The notes beneath the pieces are model-generated. The model ran no database searches and was not told the DNA's origin. It was given only the letters and a program-made list of their open reading frames with translations. A stretch of 64,000 nt of DNA from Limonium bicolor (Eukaryota; Streptophyta; Magnoliopsida; Caryophyllales; Plumbaginaceae): positions 400,642,438 through 400,706,437 of the forward strand of contig CM041778.1 in the NCBI GenBank assembly GCA_023374045.1, written 5' to 3'. The translations under genes and the position numbers were made by a program. Shown piece after piece: positions 49,885 through 59,025 of this stretch. Numbering within the stretch: the stretch's first letter is position 1; the number at the start of each line of letters is the position of its first letter.

Positions 49885-51089
49885 CTAAAGCGTTTGGTAA
49901 AGATGTTGAATGCCTAATACAGAGACTTTTTTCAAAAGGCGGAAGCATTCATCATACGACTACAATATAGAATAGGAACACAACTCAAGAGTTACATATA
50001 AGCACAATTTACTATGTAATAAAATGTTTTAAAAGATTAACATCACCAACCATGATGTTTTGGTAAACTCAGTGCTACCATCAGCGAGCGATTCTCTTAT
50101 CCCAGCATATGTCATATAAGGGCCAACATCATTTGCTGTGAACAGTGCACATAATTGACTTCTTAAATGTCGACACTTTTAGCAGCAAAAAAAACAAAAG
50201 GAAAAAAATCAAAAACGATATATAGACACATTTATTCATATATGAACTAATTGACATAAATATACACCCTTTGTAAATCAGCTGGAAAGCATTATTCTGT
50301 AAAGTGTCTTGATTTAAGAGCTTTCTTTTGTCCACCACGTAAATGAAGATGCTTCAAGTATTAGGATAGTATTTATTTTCCATATCCCTAAAGAATTTTA
50401 GAATTTTGTAATCTAATGGCATTCCATTAAAACGAAGCTTGTAGCTGTGTCGCAGCCGCACTGCAATCTTGAATAACTTCACGTTCATGAAATAAACGTC
50501 ACCCCACCTCTGACACGTACATTTCAAATCTAAAATTCAAGAATTAGGAGTACACTTCTACCATTTCGAAGGAAAATAACAAACTACAAAGAATATTGAA
50601 AACTAGTAAACTAAACACCAAAAGCTTACAAGCAGGGGCGGAGCCAAAAATAAAAATTAAGGGGGCATATGTAAAATTACAAATAATTAGGGGGATTTTG
50701 TGAAACTTTACTTAATTTTTATTTCATTATAATTTTATGTAATTTAGTAAAGTTGGGGGTCTTTTGCTCCCTCCATCCCCACTAGCCCCGCCCCTGCTTA
50801 CAAGGACGATCTATGTCTTGCTCATGCAGCCGCTCCACCTGGCCATCTGTTACACTTCTTATAGTTGTAGACTTTCCCGATTTAGGAAGTCCAATTAGTA
50901 TAACTACACAGGCTTCAGGGAAAGCATCCATTATCAAAGGTTGACTCTAAAAGTAAAAACAAACACAATAAAATGAATAACCTGAAACAAAATTAACAGG
51001 CAGTATAGGGTAACGATAAATAAACTCACACGATAGGAAATTGCCTCTCCCTTGGGTGTCTCATGCTCATTTCTCCCAAGATCACCCAT
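49885..51089 (-). pseudogene. P-loop NTPase-like pseudogene, copy 6
   Basis: This copy is as copy 2, but with a few private substitutions: ATTTGAAGC became ACTTGAAGC beside the TGA, CTCCACCTGG replaces CTCCACTCGG, and a CAC replaces TAC at the exon 1 splice donor side. The TGA itself is kept. Confidence 0.65.
50633..50795. mobile_element. hAT-type MITE, unit 6 copy
   Basis: This has the same structure and CTTACAAG duplication as the unit 2 copy. Confidence 0.9.
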
Positions 51090-51546
51090 CTACACTGGCA
51101 ATAGATATCAATTATGTGAACCTTAACATAAAAAACTTCATTAACAACCCGTAACTTCCTCCTACAAAAGTTATTCTTCTAGATTAAGACTAAATAATAA
51201 TAATTTCAAATCAATAATAAATAATTTCATATCATTAAAACCAACACTTTCCATTGATTTGAAATTCTCTAAAAAAACTACGAAAAAACATCTAAACAAA
51301 CTAAACAAAAATATCAGAAGCATGTATCTTCATTCTTCCACGGAGCACTTCTCTCCAAAATTCGGATGCACTTTTCATCTTCTTTGTGTGCAATTATGGT
51401 GCACATTTCACCAATAATCTTTCAGAGGAGCACATCTCTCCTTACTTCTAAAACATTTTTTCTTCTCCGAACTAAGCCATCTCAGTTTCTTTATTACTCG
51501 TCAGAGTAGTTGATGAATTTGCCCGCAGAGGAGTACGCTTTAAATC
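51090..51546 (-). mobile_element. TRIM-like copia block, unit 6, truncated by insertion
   Basis: Only the partial LTR and about half of the first interior remain. The sequence stops at GCTTTAAATC, where units 1-5 continue with GGTTTCCACG, exactly at the start of the next element. Confidence 0.85.
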
Positions 51547-51826
51547 TGAAATACCCCAAAATATTAAACGTATAAAACCATAACACGTTTATAATATGGA
51601 CATAAAACAACGTACGAATATATATATATGTACGAACACGAAAGAACATATGCGTAACGTTACTTTACGAAATTAAGACGTCGCGAATAAGTAACAATGT
51701 CGTCACGTAACTTCGTAACGAAATATTAATAATAAAAATAACAACACGAACTAATATATAGTCACATATATATAAGTACACATATATAACTATCCAAATA
51801 AAAAGAAAAAAAAAGGGAGCAAAGAA

Positions 51827-51896
51827 CGCTCCCATTGAGGCTCGAACCCGAGACCTCCCGTACATGTTCCGAGTGCTTTAGCGAGTGAGCTGCGCT
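51827..51896 (-). ncRNA. tRNA-like / SINE-head sequence inside the LTR
   Basis: On the minus strand a box-A-like AGCTCACTCGCTAAAGCAC (51873-51891) and a box-B-like GGGTTCGAGCC (51839-51849) have tRNA spacing. The T-arm stem (TCTCGGGTTCGAGCCTCA) is imperfect and the acceptor stem is not convincing, so it is a tRNA-derived relic or SINE head rather than a functional tRNA gene. A run of A on the plus strand side lies at 51800-51814. Confidence 0.5.
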
Positions 51897-54059
51897 CAAA
51901 TTCAGCAATTTACTCACGCCAGTTAAAACTAGTATTAGATTTAAATGGGTACTACAAAAAAAAAAGAAAGAAACAACAACTACTGCAACGATCTCCTTCT
52001 ACATCGGTGAATAACCGATTCGAACCAGAATAGACATAGAGGAACCAGTGGAATCAAATCCTGAGACAATAGAAGTTATTAATTCAAGAACCCATACCCC
52101 CCCTAGTAACTTGCGCATTCCAATTGTGCCCAAATTCTATTCTGGACTTACTGTAGCCATTACACAATGTCAGGCTCACTCAGCCTCCCGGGTATAAGCT
52201 GGAACGTAACAGTTATTTACAACCTGAGACTAAAACCTCATTGGATAACATTTACCTCCATACCCAACTGTCCCAGAATCGGGAAGACCAGCGCAACTGA
52301 CAATGGGCAACATTCTGTTTCAGTCAAAGGACAAAACCTGTCTCTGCTTCAAAATTCTATACACCAGAGATGCGTTTCCTTTTTGTTACAAACTTTCATG
52401 CACTGCAATTGCCTCCCGTGCCTTGTGCCACTTATTTCAAAAGTCATAGATCATCCCTATCACTCTCATGCGGTGCAACATTTCTGCATGGGCAGAAATC
52501 TCCTTCATCCTCTCCGATTCCAACACACAAGGTAAGCTCAACTGAGTTACATTGCTTCTTCTGTTTTCCCTTGCCCGAGACCTCCATTGCAGCTTAACTC
52601 TGTCTTCTTTCTCGTCTGTGCAAGCGTGGCCAGAGGAGTAACCAGAGAGCAAGTTAAAATCGAGTAACTTCTATCACATGTTTTCCCTGCCCGAGAATCC
52701 AACTCAGGTAGTATTCTAGAACTGACTACTACATAATCACTGTTTCAGTAGTGTTGATGTTGCCTGAAGACTTATACCCAACCTCCTGGTTTTCTCTCCG
52801 TGCTTGACTCCCCCCATGCAGTCCCCATCAACTGTGATAAAAAGGAACCTTGAGTGGAGCTGTGAAAGCTTTGTTTGAAGCTAAATCAGAAGGTGAAGTT
52901 TTCCTGAACCAAATCCCTTCTCGCTTCTGTATTACTTCCCTCAGACTTACCCAGTCTAATTTCTAGCAAATCTTTCATTTTTCCTCAGCTGTATCAATAA
53001 CCGGGGTGTAAGAGGCTTGTTAGAGTGCTTGGGCCACGAGGAAACAAAAAGGAAACACCTAAACTATCACTGGTGAGACACCCTAAACTAGTTCGGCGAA
53101 GAAAGAACAGATAACAACAATCTGTCTAATTCCTCCACCTGTTATGTTGAGTCTAACTACTAGGATTTCTTCCAGCTGCTGTTGGGTGACTCCAGAACCG
53201 AAGTTCCATACTGCACCGAGGATTGGCCAAGGAAGATCTGCTAACTCACTCAGCTGGTGAGTATCTATGAACTGGTTTCAGAATCAGAAAACAAAAGAAA
53301 GGGGATCAACCTGTCAAAAACTGTTGAGTACTGTAAATCTGAAACATGCAGTTTTGGTGTGTATACTGTTCTAGTATAGTTTTGAGCTGATGACACCTAA
53401 GTCTGTCACACCCTAAACTACATGAACTAGCAATGAGAGTGTGAAAGAAGGAAAGAAAACAGAAACAAGCATTTCGATAAAATAGCAGAAGAAAACATCA
53501 GTTCAGGTTCTAAAAGAAATATGTGTCTTTCTGTATATGAACTTCCCAAAGGTGTGACTGCTACTGTTGGGGTTTGAACTATTAAAAGAACCTATAACTA
53601 AGTGATCTATCAATGGGGTGGGGAGAGGTTAAGAAAACTAGGTAGCTGTGAACACAGGAAAACAAACAGGGGCTAAAATTCGTAACAGCTCATGTCCCAA
53701 ATCTCACAGATTGGGGTTTCTGCGTGAGTGCTTTCTGAGAATTCTATGGAGTTGTAGTGGGAGAGTTGGGAGCTCAAAGTTTTATTAAGTTACCTGACTA
53801 AATGTGATAACAGTTGGAGAAATAGGAGGTCCAGACTCGAGGGTGGGAAAAATAAATTTTAGAGAAAAAAAGTTATCAGGTTAGCAGTTTAGGAACTGAT
53901 TTCTGAAAGTTGTTTTGGTTTCCTGTGCCCTGGTTCTGTTTGGAAACTCATGTCGAGGTAAATTACCTAACCAGTAGCTAAACCAAGTTGAAACCTCAGA
54001 GAAGTGAAAAAACCAGATAGATCGGTAAAAGAAAGAAAAGTAGAAGGAGGTGTAACAGG

Positions 54060-55200
54060 TGGGTGGCAGTTTCTGAAATGTGATACTTCCTGTATATTAA
54101 CTTATCAGGTCTGGTTTTGGTTGTGCAGAGAAACTCAGGGACATTGCCTAGCATAGTCTTGGTCTGTTCTTTTGTCTAAAAAGTTTATTAATACACTAAC
54201 TAAGAGCAGATAATTTGGAAGGGAACAAAAGCATACTCGAAACAGAATAGAAAAGAAAAACGAAGTGAAATAATAGCTACCAGTTTTAAGTTACATATTT
54301 TGTCTTCTATTTCAGTTCAGTTTATTAAGTACTGTATAAGGTTGTTCATAGGGGCTGTCAATGTGGTTTTGGGATTAGCTTCATGTTTAAGATCTTGTTA
54401 ACCCATAAGCTGAGGTGTAGATGAGTTGAGAAAAAAAATAGGAAGTCATATCAGTTTCTGGTTTCTGTAACAAATGTACTGGGACATTAGAAGAGTGGTG
54501 GTGTCTTAGGTATGAACTAGAGGCATTATTACAGAGGGAAATAAAGCTGGTAAACCATTTGAGGATTTAGGAACCAGGTAACTAAGGACAAAAGAAAGGA
54601 GAATAAAGGATCAGAGGTGAAACAGAAGATAATAAATCGGTTTATCAGTTTCTGGTTCTGTGCAGAGAAAACTTGGAGACTTTGTCTAGGTTACTCTTGG
54701 TCTGTTCTGGAGTTTCAAAAACGTGTTAACACATTACTTAAGTACAGATACTTAGAAAGGATCAGGAAATAGATTGGGAACAGTAAAGAAAGACAAAGGA
54801 AATTACAGAAGAACATAGCAGTTTCTGTTTTCAGTTTTATGTGTGTTTCTGGAAGATTTATTCTGCTTCTGTACAAAGGGTTAGGTGAGTGTATTTGTGA
54901 AGCTTTGAGTTAAAATGGAGATAAAACAAGTAGTTGGATTAGGAGTACATGGGGATGAATCAGAGACAGAGGTGTTAGTGCGCAGAAGGAATATAAGGAT
55001 GATAACAGGAACTGTTACAGACGGTGGGTTTTGGTTTCTAAAAATTTGCTTCCTGTGTAACAGATTTTTCTGAGGTGTTAGGAGTGTAGTGTTGTCTTAG
55101 GTGTGAACTAGAAACATTATTACAGAGTAAATTAAGTGGCAAAATCATTGGGGGATCCAACAAATCGATGAAAAACAGGAAGAGATATGTATATGCACAA
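54060..55200 (+). repeat. Diverged long-period tandem repeats in the LTR
   Basis: Paired blocks recur about 540-590 bp apart. CTTGGTCTGTTCT with its preceding GTGCAGAGAAA occurs at 54158 and 54696. TGTCTTAGGT-TGAACTAGA-CATTATTACAGAG occurs at 54502 and 55093. Between them the sequence drifts with motifs such as CAGTTTCTGGTTTCTG. This likely explains part of the LTR's length. No gene is seen. Confidence 0.6.
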
Positions 55201-56464
55201 TGGTCGGTTTTTCTGAGTTCAACCTTTCTTGCTTCTGTTTGCCCTGCGGTAGTTGTTTCTGTGTAGATAATTACAGAAGCTACGTGAGTAATTTATGAGT
55301 AAAGTTTGGAGTTTAAACCTAGACTAACACACATAACTAGTTGGGTAAACACTATAGGAAAACAACAGACATGAATTAAACTAACTAGAAACAAACAATT
55401 CAATGAAACATGGATTTGGTTGTCTCGGTTACTAATATTATAGGTTCTGTATAACTGTAATACTGAGGTGTTATAAGTGTAATCCTAGCTTAATAATGAA
55501 CTTAATTAACAGCTTATGAGCATAACTAGAATACCAAAGCGTGAGGAGAATGTTATACATCCATTGCTGCATTAAAAGCGGAGTTAAACAAGGTATTACA
55601 AGGACTTGTTGCTTCAGATTCTGAAACTTGTGGACTTTTGTATAAATAGGATTTAGGAGTATTCTAGGATCTATAATACCATTATACAAGGGTTAAGATA
55701 TTACTCACCTATGTTATATACATGTCACATAAACTTGTTACATAGCTAGCGCTTAAACACTTTTAAACATTACCTAAGGAACAAAAGACTTGGTTAACAT
55801 ACAAACAAGTTGTGAGTGTTCTAGGAGTAAGGTAAGCCTACAATGAGTGCATGTGAAGTCCTAGGAATCAATATACACTAAGCATCTAGCAACATACCTA
55901 GGGGATAACATACACTATAGGGTGTCATCACATAAAATAATAAACTAACGCCTTGTTTTAATTAACGTTAGGACCGTAGCGTGCTCCGACCGGGACTCCG
56001 AGTGTGAGACAACCCGAACTTGCGAAAAAAGGTATGGACATGTGTGGTTCGTATGTTGCCGTGTTACACAGCTTGTGTGCTATGTGCTCTTTGTGAAAAG
56101 ACCTTAAGATTAAAGCATGAAAATTGGATTGCTTGCTTATCATGTTGGATGATTGTTATATCATTGTTATGTATCATTGTTGTGTATCATTGCGCGCACA
56201 CAGTAGTTTAGTCCCTTCGCGTTTATGTGATTTGAGATGAAACACTGAGAACTATGAGAAACAAAGAAAACACTATAAGGGGAACTCCTCTCTAACTAAG
56301 GAGGACGTACACCCACTATGGTGTCTATTCATGAATGATAATGAAGAGCAAATCTCGATTGGTGGGACATGAGGATAACCCGGGAAGACGACATCTCGGG
56401 CCGCGCGGTATGGAAAAATTCGGGAGTTGGTATCTGCATCAGATCCTTCGCCCTTTTATGTGGA

Positions 56465-56620
56465 GCACATCCTGGAGTCTAGAGGCGACTCCGCTTTCCC
56501 GGCGCATGACGTCGGAATGGGGGAGTGACAACTTGGGGGAGCTTATCCTGGAGTCAAGAGGCGACTCCGCTTTCTCGGCGCATGACGCCGAGAATGGGGG
56601 ACTAGCTATGGAGGAGATGT
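56465..56620 (+). repeat. Two 76-bp GC-rich direct repeats
   Basis: ATCCTGGAGTC followed by AGAGGCGACTCCGCTTTC and CGGCGCATGACG occurs at 56469 and again at 56545. GGCGACTCC contains a small inverted match to GGAGTC. It is GC-rich compared with the rest of the LTR. Confidence 0.85.
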
Positions 56621-57305
56621 CCTCCAACGTGCGGTAACAGAAGAACACACAATAGATCAATGAGAACCAGAGAAAGATGGGCACCCGCATTATATGGTCA
56701 AGGGAGTAAATCTACATCCCCAGACCGGTGCAAGAAAGAGAAAGAGAAGTGCACTTGGTGGAGACAAAGAGAAAGACACGAAAATACTCAATATTGTATG
56801 ATCCCACTGTGCGGATCATCATTATACGAATTCTACAAAAACTCTACTTGTTTGCATGCTTGAGATGCTTGTTGTTATCTTATGCCGACATGTGTGTGTT
56901 GCCTTATGATGTTGTATGCTATATGTTATTGTTTTCCTATTGCATGAAATTGGACTTAATTATATTCGACCAAGTAGTCGTGTAGCCCGGTAACATGCGG
57001 GCTTCACACGTTCATACTCGGCATAGTTGCTGAGTCCTTTATTTTTACAGGTATGAAACGAGAAGCGGGCGAAGAGTAGGCACGGGTGACTACCATGGGG
57101 GTCGTCTAAATGGGCAGGACTGTAGTAGTGTATGGTTAATGTATGGGTTATGACTTTGTTGTACTTTTGATCTTGTTGTTGAACTAAGACTTATGCTGTA
57201 GAAATTCTCGGTACTTGGTCTGTAATTTCTATGGTGCTTGGACTTGATTGTGTTTTAATTCCATTCAATCGGACCGCAGCTTAGTATTGTTGTTGTTGTT
57301 GTTGT

Positions 57306-57327
57306 GTCAACCACGTGGGTGGTTGAC
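57306..57327 (+). other. Conserved LTR hairpin (right element)
   Basis: Arms GTCAACCAC and GTGGTTGAC enclose GTGG, with nine perfect pairs, 103 bp before the LTR end. Confidence 0.8.
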
Positions 57328-57435
57328 GTCTGTGACACCCGAGCATACGTTGTAAATCCGCTGTTTAGACTTGCTAGGTCATCGTTGGCGCATCGTTCAG
57401 ACTATTGATCGGTTTAATCGGGGTGTTACAGAAAG

Positions 57436-57447
57436 TGGTATCAGAGC
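57436..57447 (+). other. Primer binding site, tRNA-iMet type
   Basis: TGGTATCAGAGC lies five bases after the LTR end GTTACA. The downstream GTTGCGCTCTGATGAC contains a partial inverted copy, as in the 14.2 kb element. Confidence 0.93.
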
Positions 57448-57628
57448 GTAGTTGCGCTCTGATGACTGGAATAAAGGAGTACCGAGAATAGGAAAACCTA
57501 AATTTGGGAAACGGGGTTAAGGGTTAGCATTGTGAGGCACGACTTTACCGAATTAAACCGCCAGCAAGGGCGATAATAACTTGCAGTAAGTTCTTGTGAA
57601 TGTTTTGAGCTAATAACGACATTTTCAG

Positions 57629-58276
57629 ATGTCTGGACGACGAGGTCGAGGACGAGGCCGTGGTCAGATGGAGCAAGATAGTGTAGCTGCAGGGCAGACC
57701 ATCGCTGAGATAGTAGCAGCGGCCCTAGGTCACATGGGATTCCAGTCAGGGACCCAGCAGGCACCACCGCCACCACCACCTCACCCACCTAGAGAGACGA
57801 ACTGGGTGAAGAGCTTAGCAGACCTTCGACCGGCGGAGTTCCGAGGAGAGACGGACCCCACCTACTTAGAGAACTACATCAATGTCCTGGAGACTGCTTT
57901 CGACACCTTGAATGTTCCGGCTGAGGTTAAGGTCAGACTCGCCGCCTACTACCTACGAGAGTCAGCGAGTGACTGGTGGAAGCTTGTGAAGGATGCTCAC
58001 CTAGCCGACCCCACTTTTGGATGGGATGCTTACACGGCCTTACTGAGGGCTAAGTACTACCCCGCCCACCTCCGGACGAAGAAGCGGCTTGAGTTAGACA
58101 TTCTGAGACAGACGGAGGGGATGACAGTAGATAATTACTACTCGGCGTTCACTGCTTTACTCCGCGTACTTCCTGGTTTGGGATACTCAGATGAAATCCT
58201 AGTGGAGCGTTTCTACGGCGGGCTGAACTACCACATCAGATACGGCATGGGACCCAGCCGTTATGCCACGATCCAG
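57629..58276 (+). CDS. gag: Gag, exon 1 (capsid domain)
   Basis: An open frame starts at ATG with MSGRRGRGRGRG, the Arg/Gly-rich start common in Tekay/Del Gag. A proline run (about residues 50-57) is followed by a retrotransposon Gag domain from about residue 60 (WVKSLADLRPAEFRGETDP, ASDWWKLVKD, VDNYYSAFTALLRVLPGLGY, LVERFYGGL). Gag forms the cytoplasmic particle that packages the RNA. The frame continues five codons past 58276 into a stop (CTATAA). CAG at 58274-58276 is followed by GTTGCA, and an acceptor TTGTACAG at 58340-58347 rejoins the same protein in phase, so an intron is inferred here. Unspliced RNA would give a 221-residue capsid-only product. Confidence 0.88.
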
Positions 58277-58347
58277 GTTGCACTTGAACTATAAATTTGC
58301 ACTGAGTATTATTTTGTGAAGAGTTTACTAAACCCTATTTTGTACAG
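58277..58347 (+). other. Intron 1 in gag (71 bp, inferred)
   Basis: GT-AG ends, AT-rich between GC-richer coding sequence, an in-frame TAA inside, and length not a multiple of three. Removing it joins the frames of 57629 and 58390 exactly (phase 0). Confidence 0.75.
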
Positions 58348-58588
58348 GATTGCTATCATGCAGCATCCCAGGTCGAGATCACCGTCAGGATGCGGGATGA
58401 AGAATTCGCTAGGAAAAGGAAGGTGAAGGACGGTGACTCAGAGGACCGTAGGCAGAGGGGAGCTGACAGGAGTAAGCGTTACCCAAATAGGAAGCGGGCG
58501 AGATACCATGGGAATCGGCCTACAGAGAGACTTCAGCTGAGCCGCCCGGCCACCGCGGCTAAGCCGCTCCGCTCTTACCCACCCAGGG
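58348..58588 (+). CDS. gag: Gag, exon 2 (basic linker)
   Basis: Read in the frame that joins exon 1, it begins DCYHAAS and continues MRDEEFARKRK, then a highly basic Arg/Lys-rich stretch typical of the region between capsid and zinc knuckles. It ends at PPRG before a GT. The separate ATG at 58390 is probably not a genuine start. Confidence 0.75.
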
Positions 58589-58669
58589 GTAAAATGAAAC
58601 GAACTCTAACACTTGAATATCTTTACAGTTATTATTATTTGTTGTTGACTAACCAAGTAACCTGTTTAG
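58589..58669 (+). other. Intron 2 in gag (81 bp, inferred)
   Basis: It starts GTAAAATG and ends CTGTTTAG. It is AT-rich (TTATTATTATTTG), and flanking codons join as PRG-TGAG. The length is a multiple of three with no stop, so retention would only insert 27 residues. Confidence 0.7.
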
Positions 58670-59025
58670 GGACTGGAGCCGGTCCGAGCAAGTGGACCGA
58701 GCGCCGATATATCTGTGGGCGATGCTCGAAGAACCACCCCAGTGTTGACTGTCAGGGCAACCAAGTAAATTGTTTTAACTGCAAGAAGAGCGGACACAGG
58801 GCTTTCGAGTGCTTCGCGAATCCCCAGGGCAAGAACTACAAGCCCGGCTATGGTGTGAGAGGTGGCCAGAGATCGGGACCCGGAGGCCAGCATGGAGCCC
58901 AGCACACCCAGCCTACGCACGGAGCGGGACCCCAAGACTCTCAGAAGGCATCTACCTCGAGGCCCGGGAAGGCAGTGTTGCACATCATGGACCGCACCGA
59001 GGGACCCGACACTCCCACAGCGCAG
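58670..59025 (+). CDS. gag: Gag, exon 3 (zinc knuckles)
   Basis: It contains two RNA-binding zinc knuckles: CGRCSKNHPSVDC (C-x2-C-x3-H-x4-C) and CFNCKKSGHRAFEC (C-x2-C-x4-H-x4-C), about residues 12-42 of this exon. A Gly/Gln/Pro-rich tail runs to TPTAQ. The coding style stops at CAG (59023-59025), followed by GTAACC. The frame runs on to a TGA at 59095, but the added residues (VTSKPYCLKS...) look non-homologous. This is consistent with a splice donor at 59026. Confidence 0.82.

Larger units (their letters stand above)
27311..51546. repeat. Six-unit tandem array, unit about 3.7 kb
   Basis: The anchor TACCTCTGAA recurs at 27311, 34790, 38546, 42287, 46003 and 49763. Spacings are 3756, 3741, 3716 and 3760 bp. 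The first interval is 7479 bp, or 3687 bp after removing the solo LTR with its target duplication. Each unit is a minus-strand pseudogene (about 1.2 kb) plus three smaller repeats of 820-845 bp, so it is a repeat within a repeat. Unit 6 is truncated by the element starting at 51547. Confidence 0.95.
51547..57430 (+). repeat. 5' LTR, 5884 bp
   Basis: It runs from TGAAATACCCC to GGGGTGTTACA. This is very long for Tekay/Del elements. It holds a tRNA-like segment (51827-51896), 1.6 kb of unassigned sequence (51900-53560) and a purine-rich zone with diverged long-period repeats (about 54060-55200). Further on are a 76-bp duplicated GC-rich segment (56465-56620), an acceptor-like TTTTTACAGG (57044) and the conserved hairpin (57306-57327). 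Reading frames inside (52167-52535 and 56335-56637, among others) resemble nothing and are probably chance. Confidence 0.9.

Noticed and set aside
51827..51896. Functional tRNA gene
   Set aside because: The acceptor stem does not pair convincingly and the sequence sits in a repeated LTR. It is kept only as tRNA-like.
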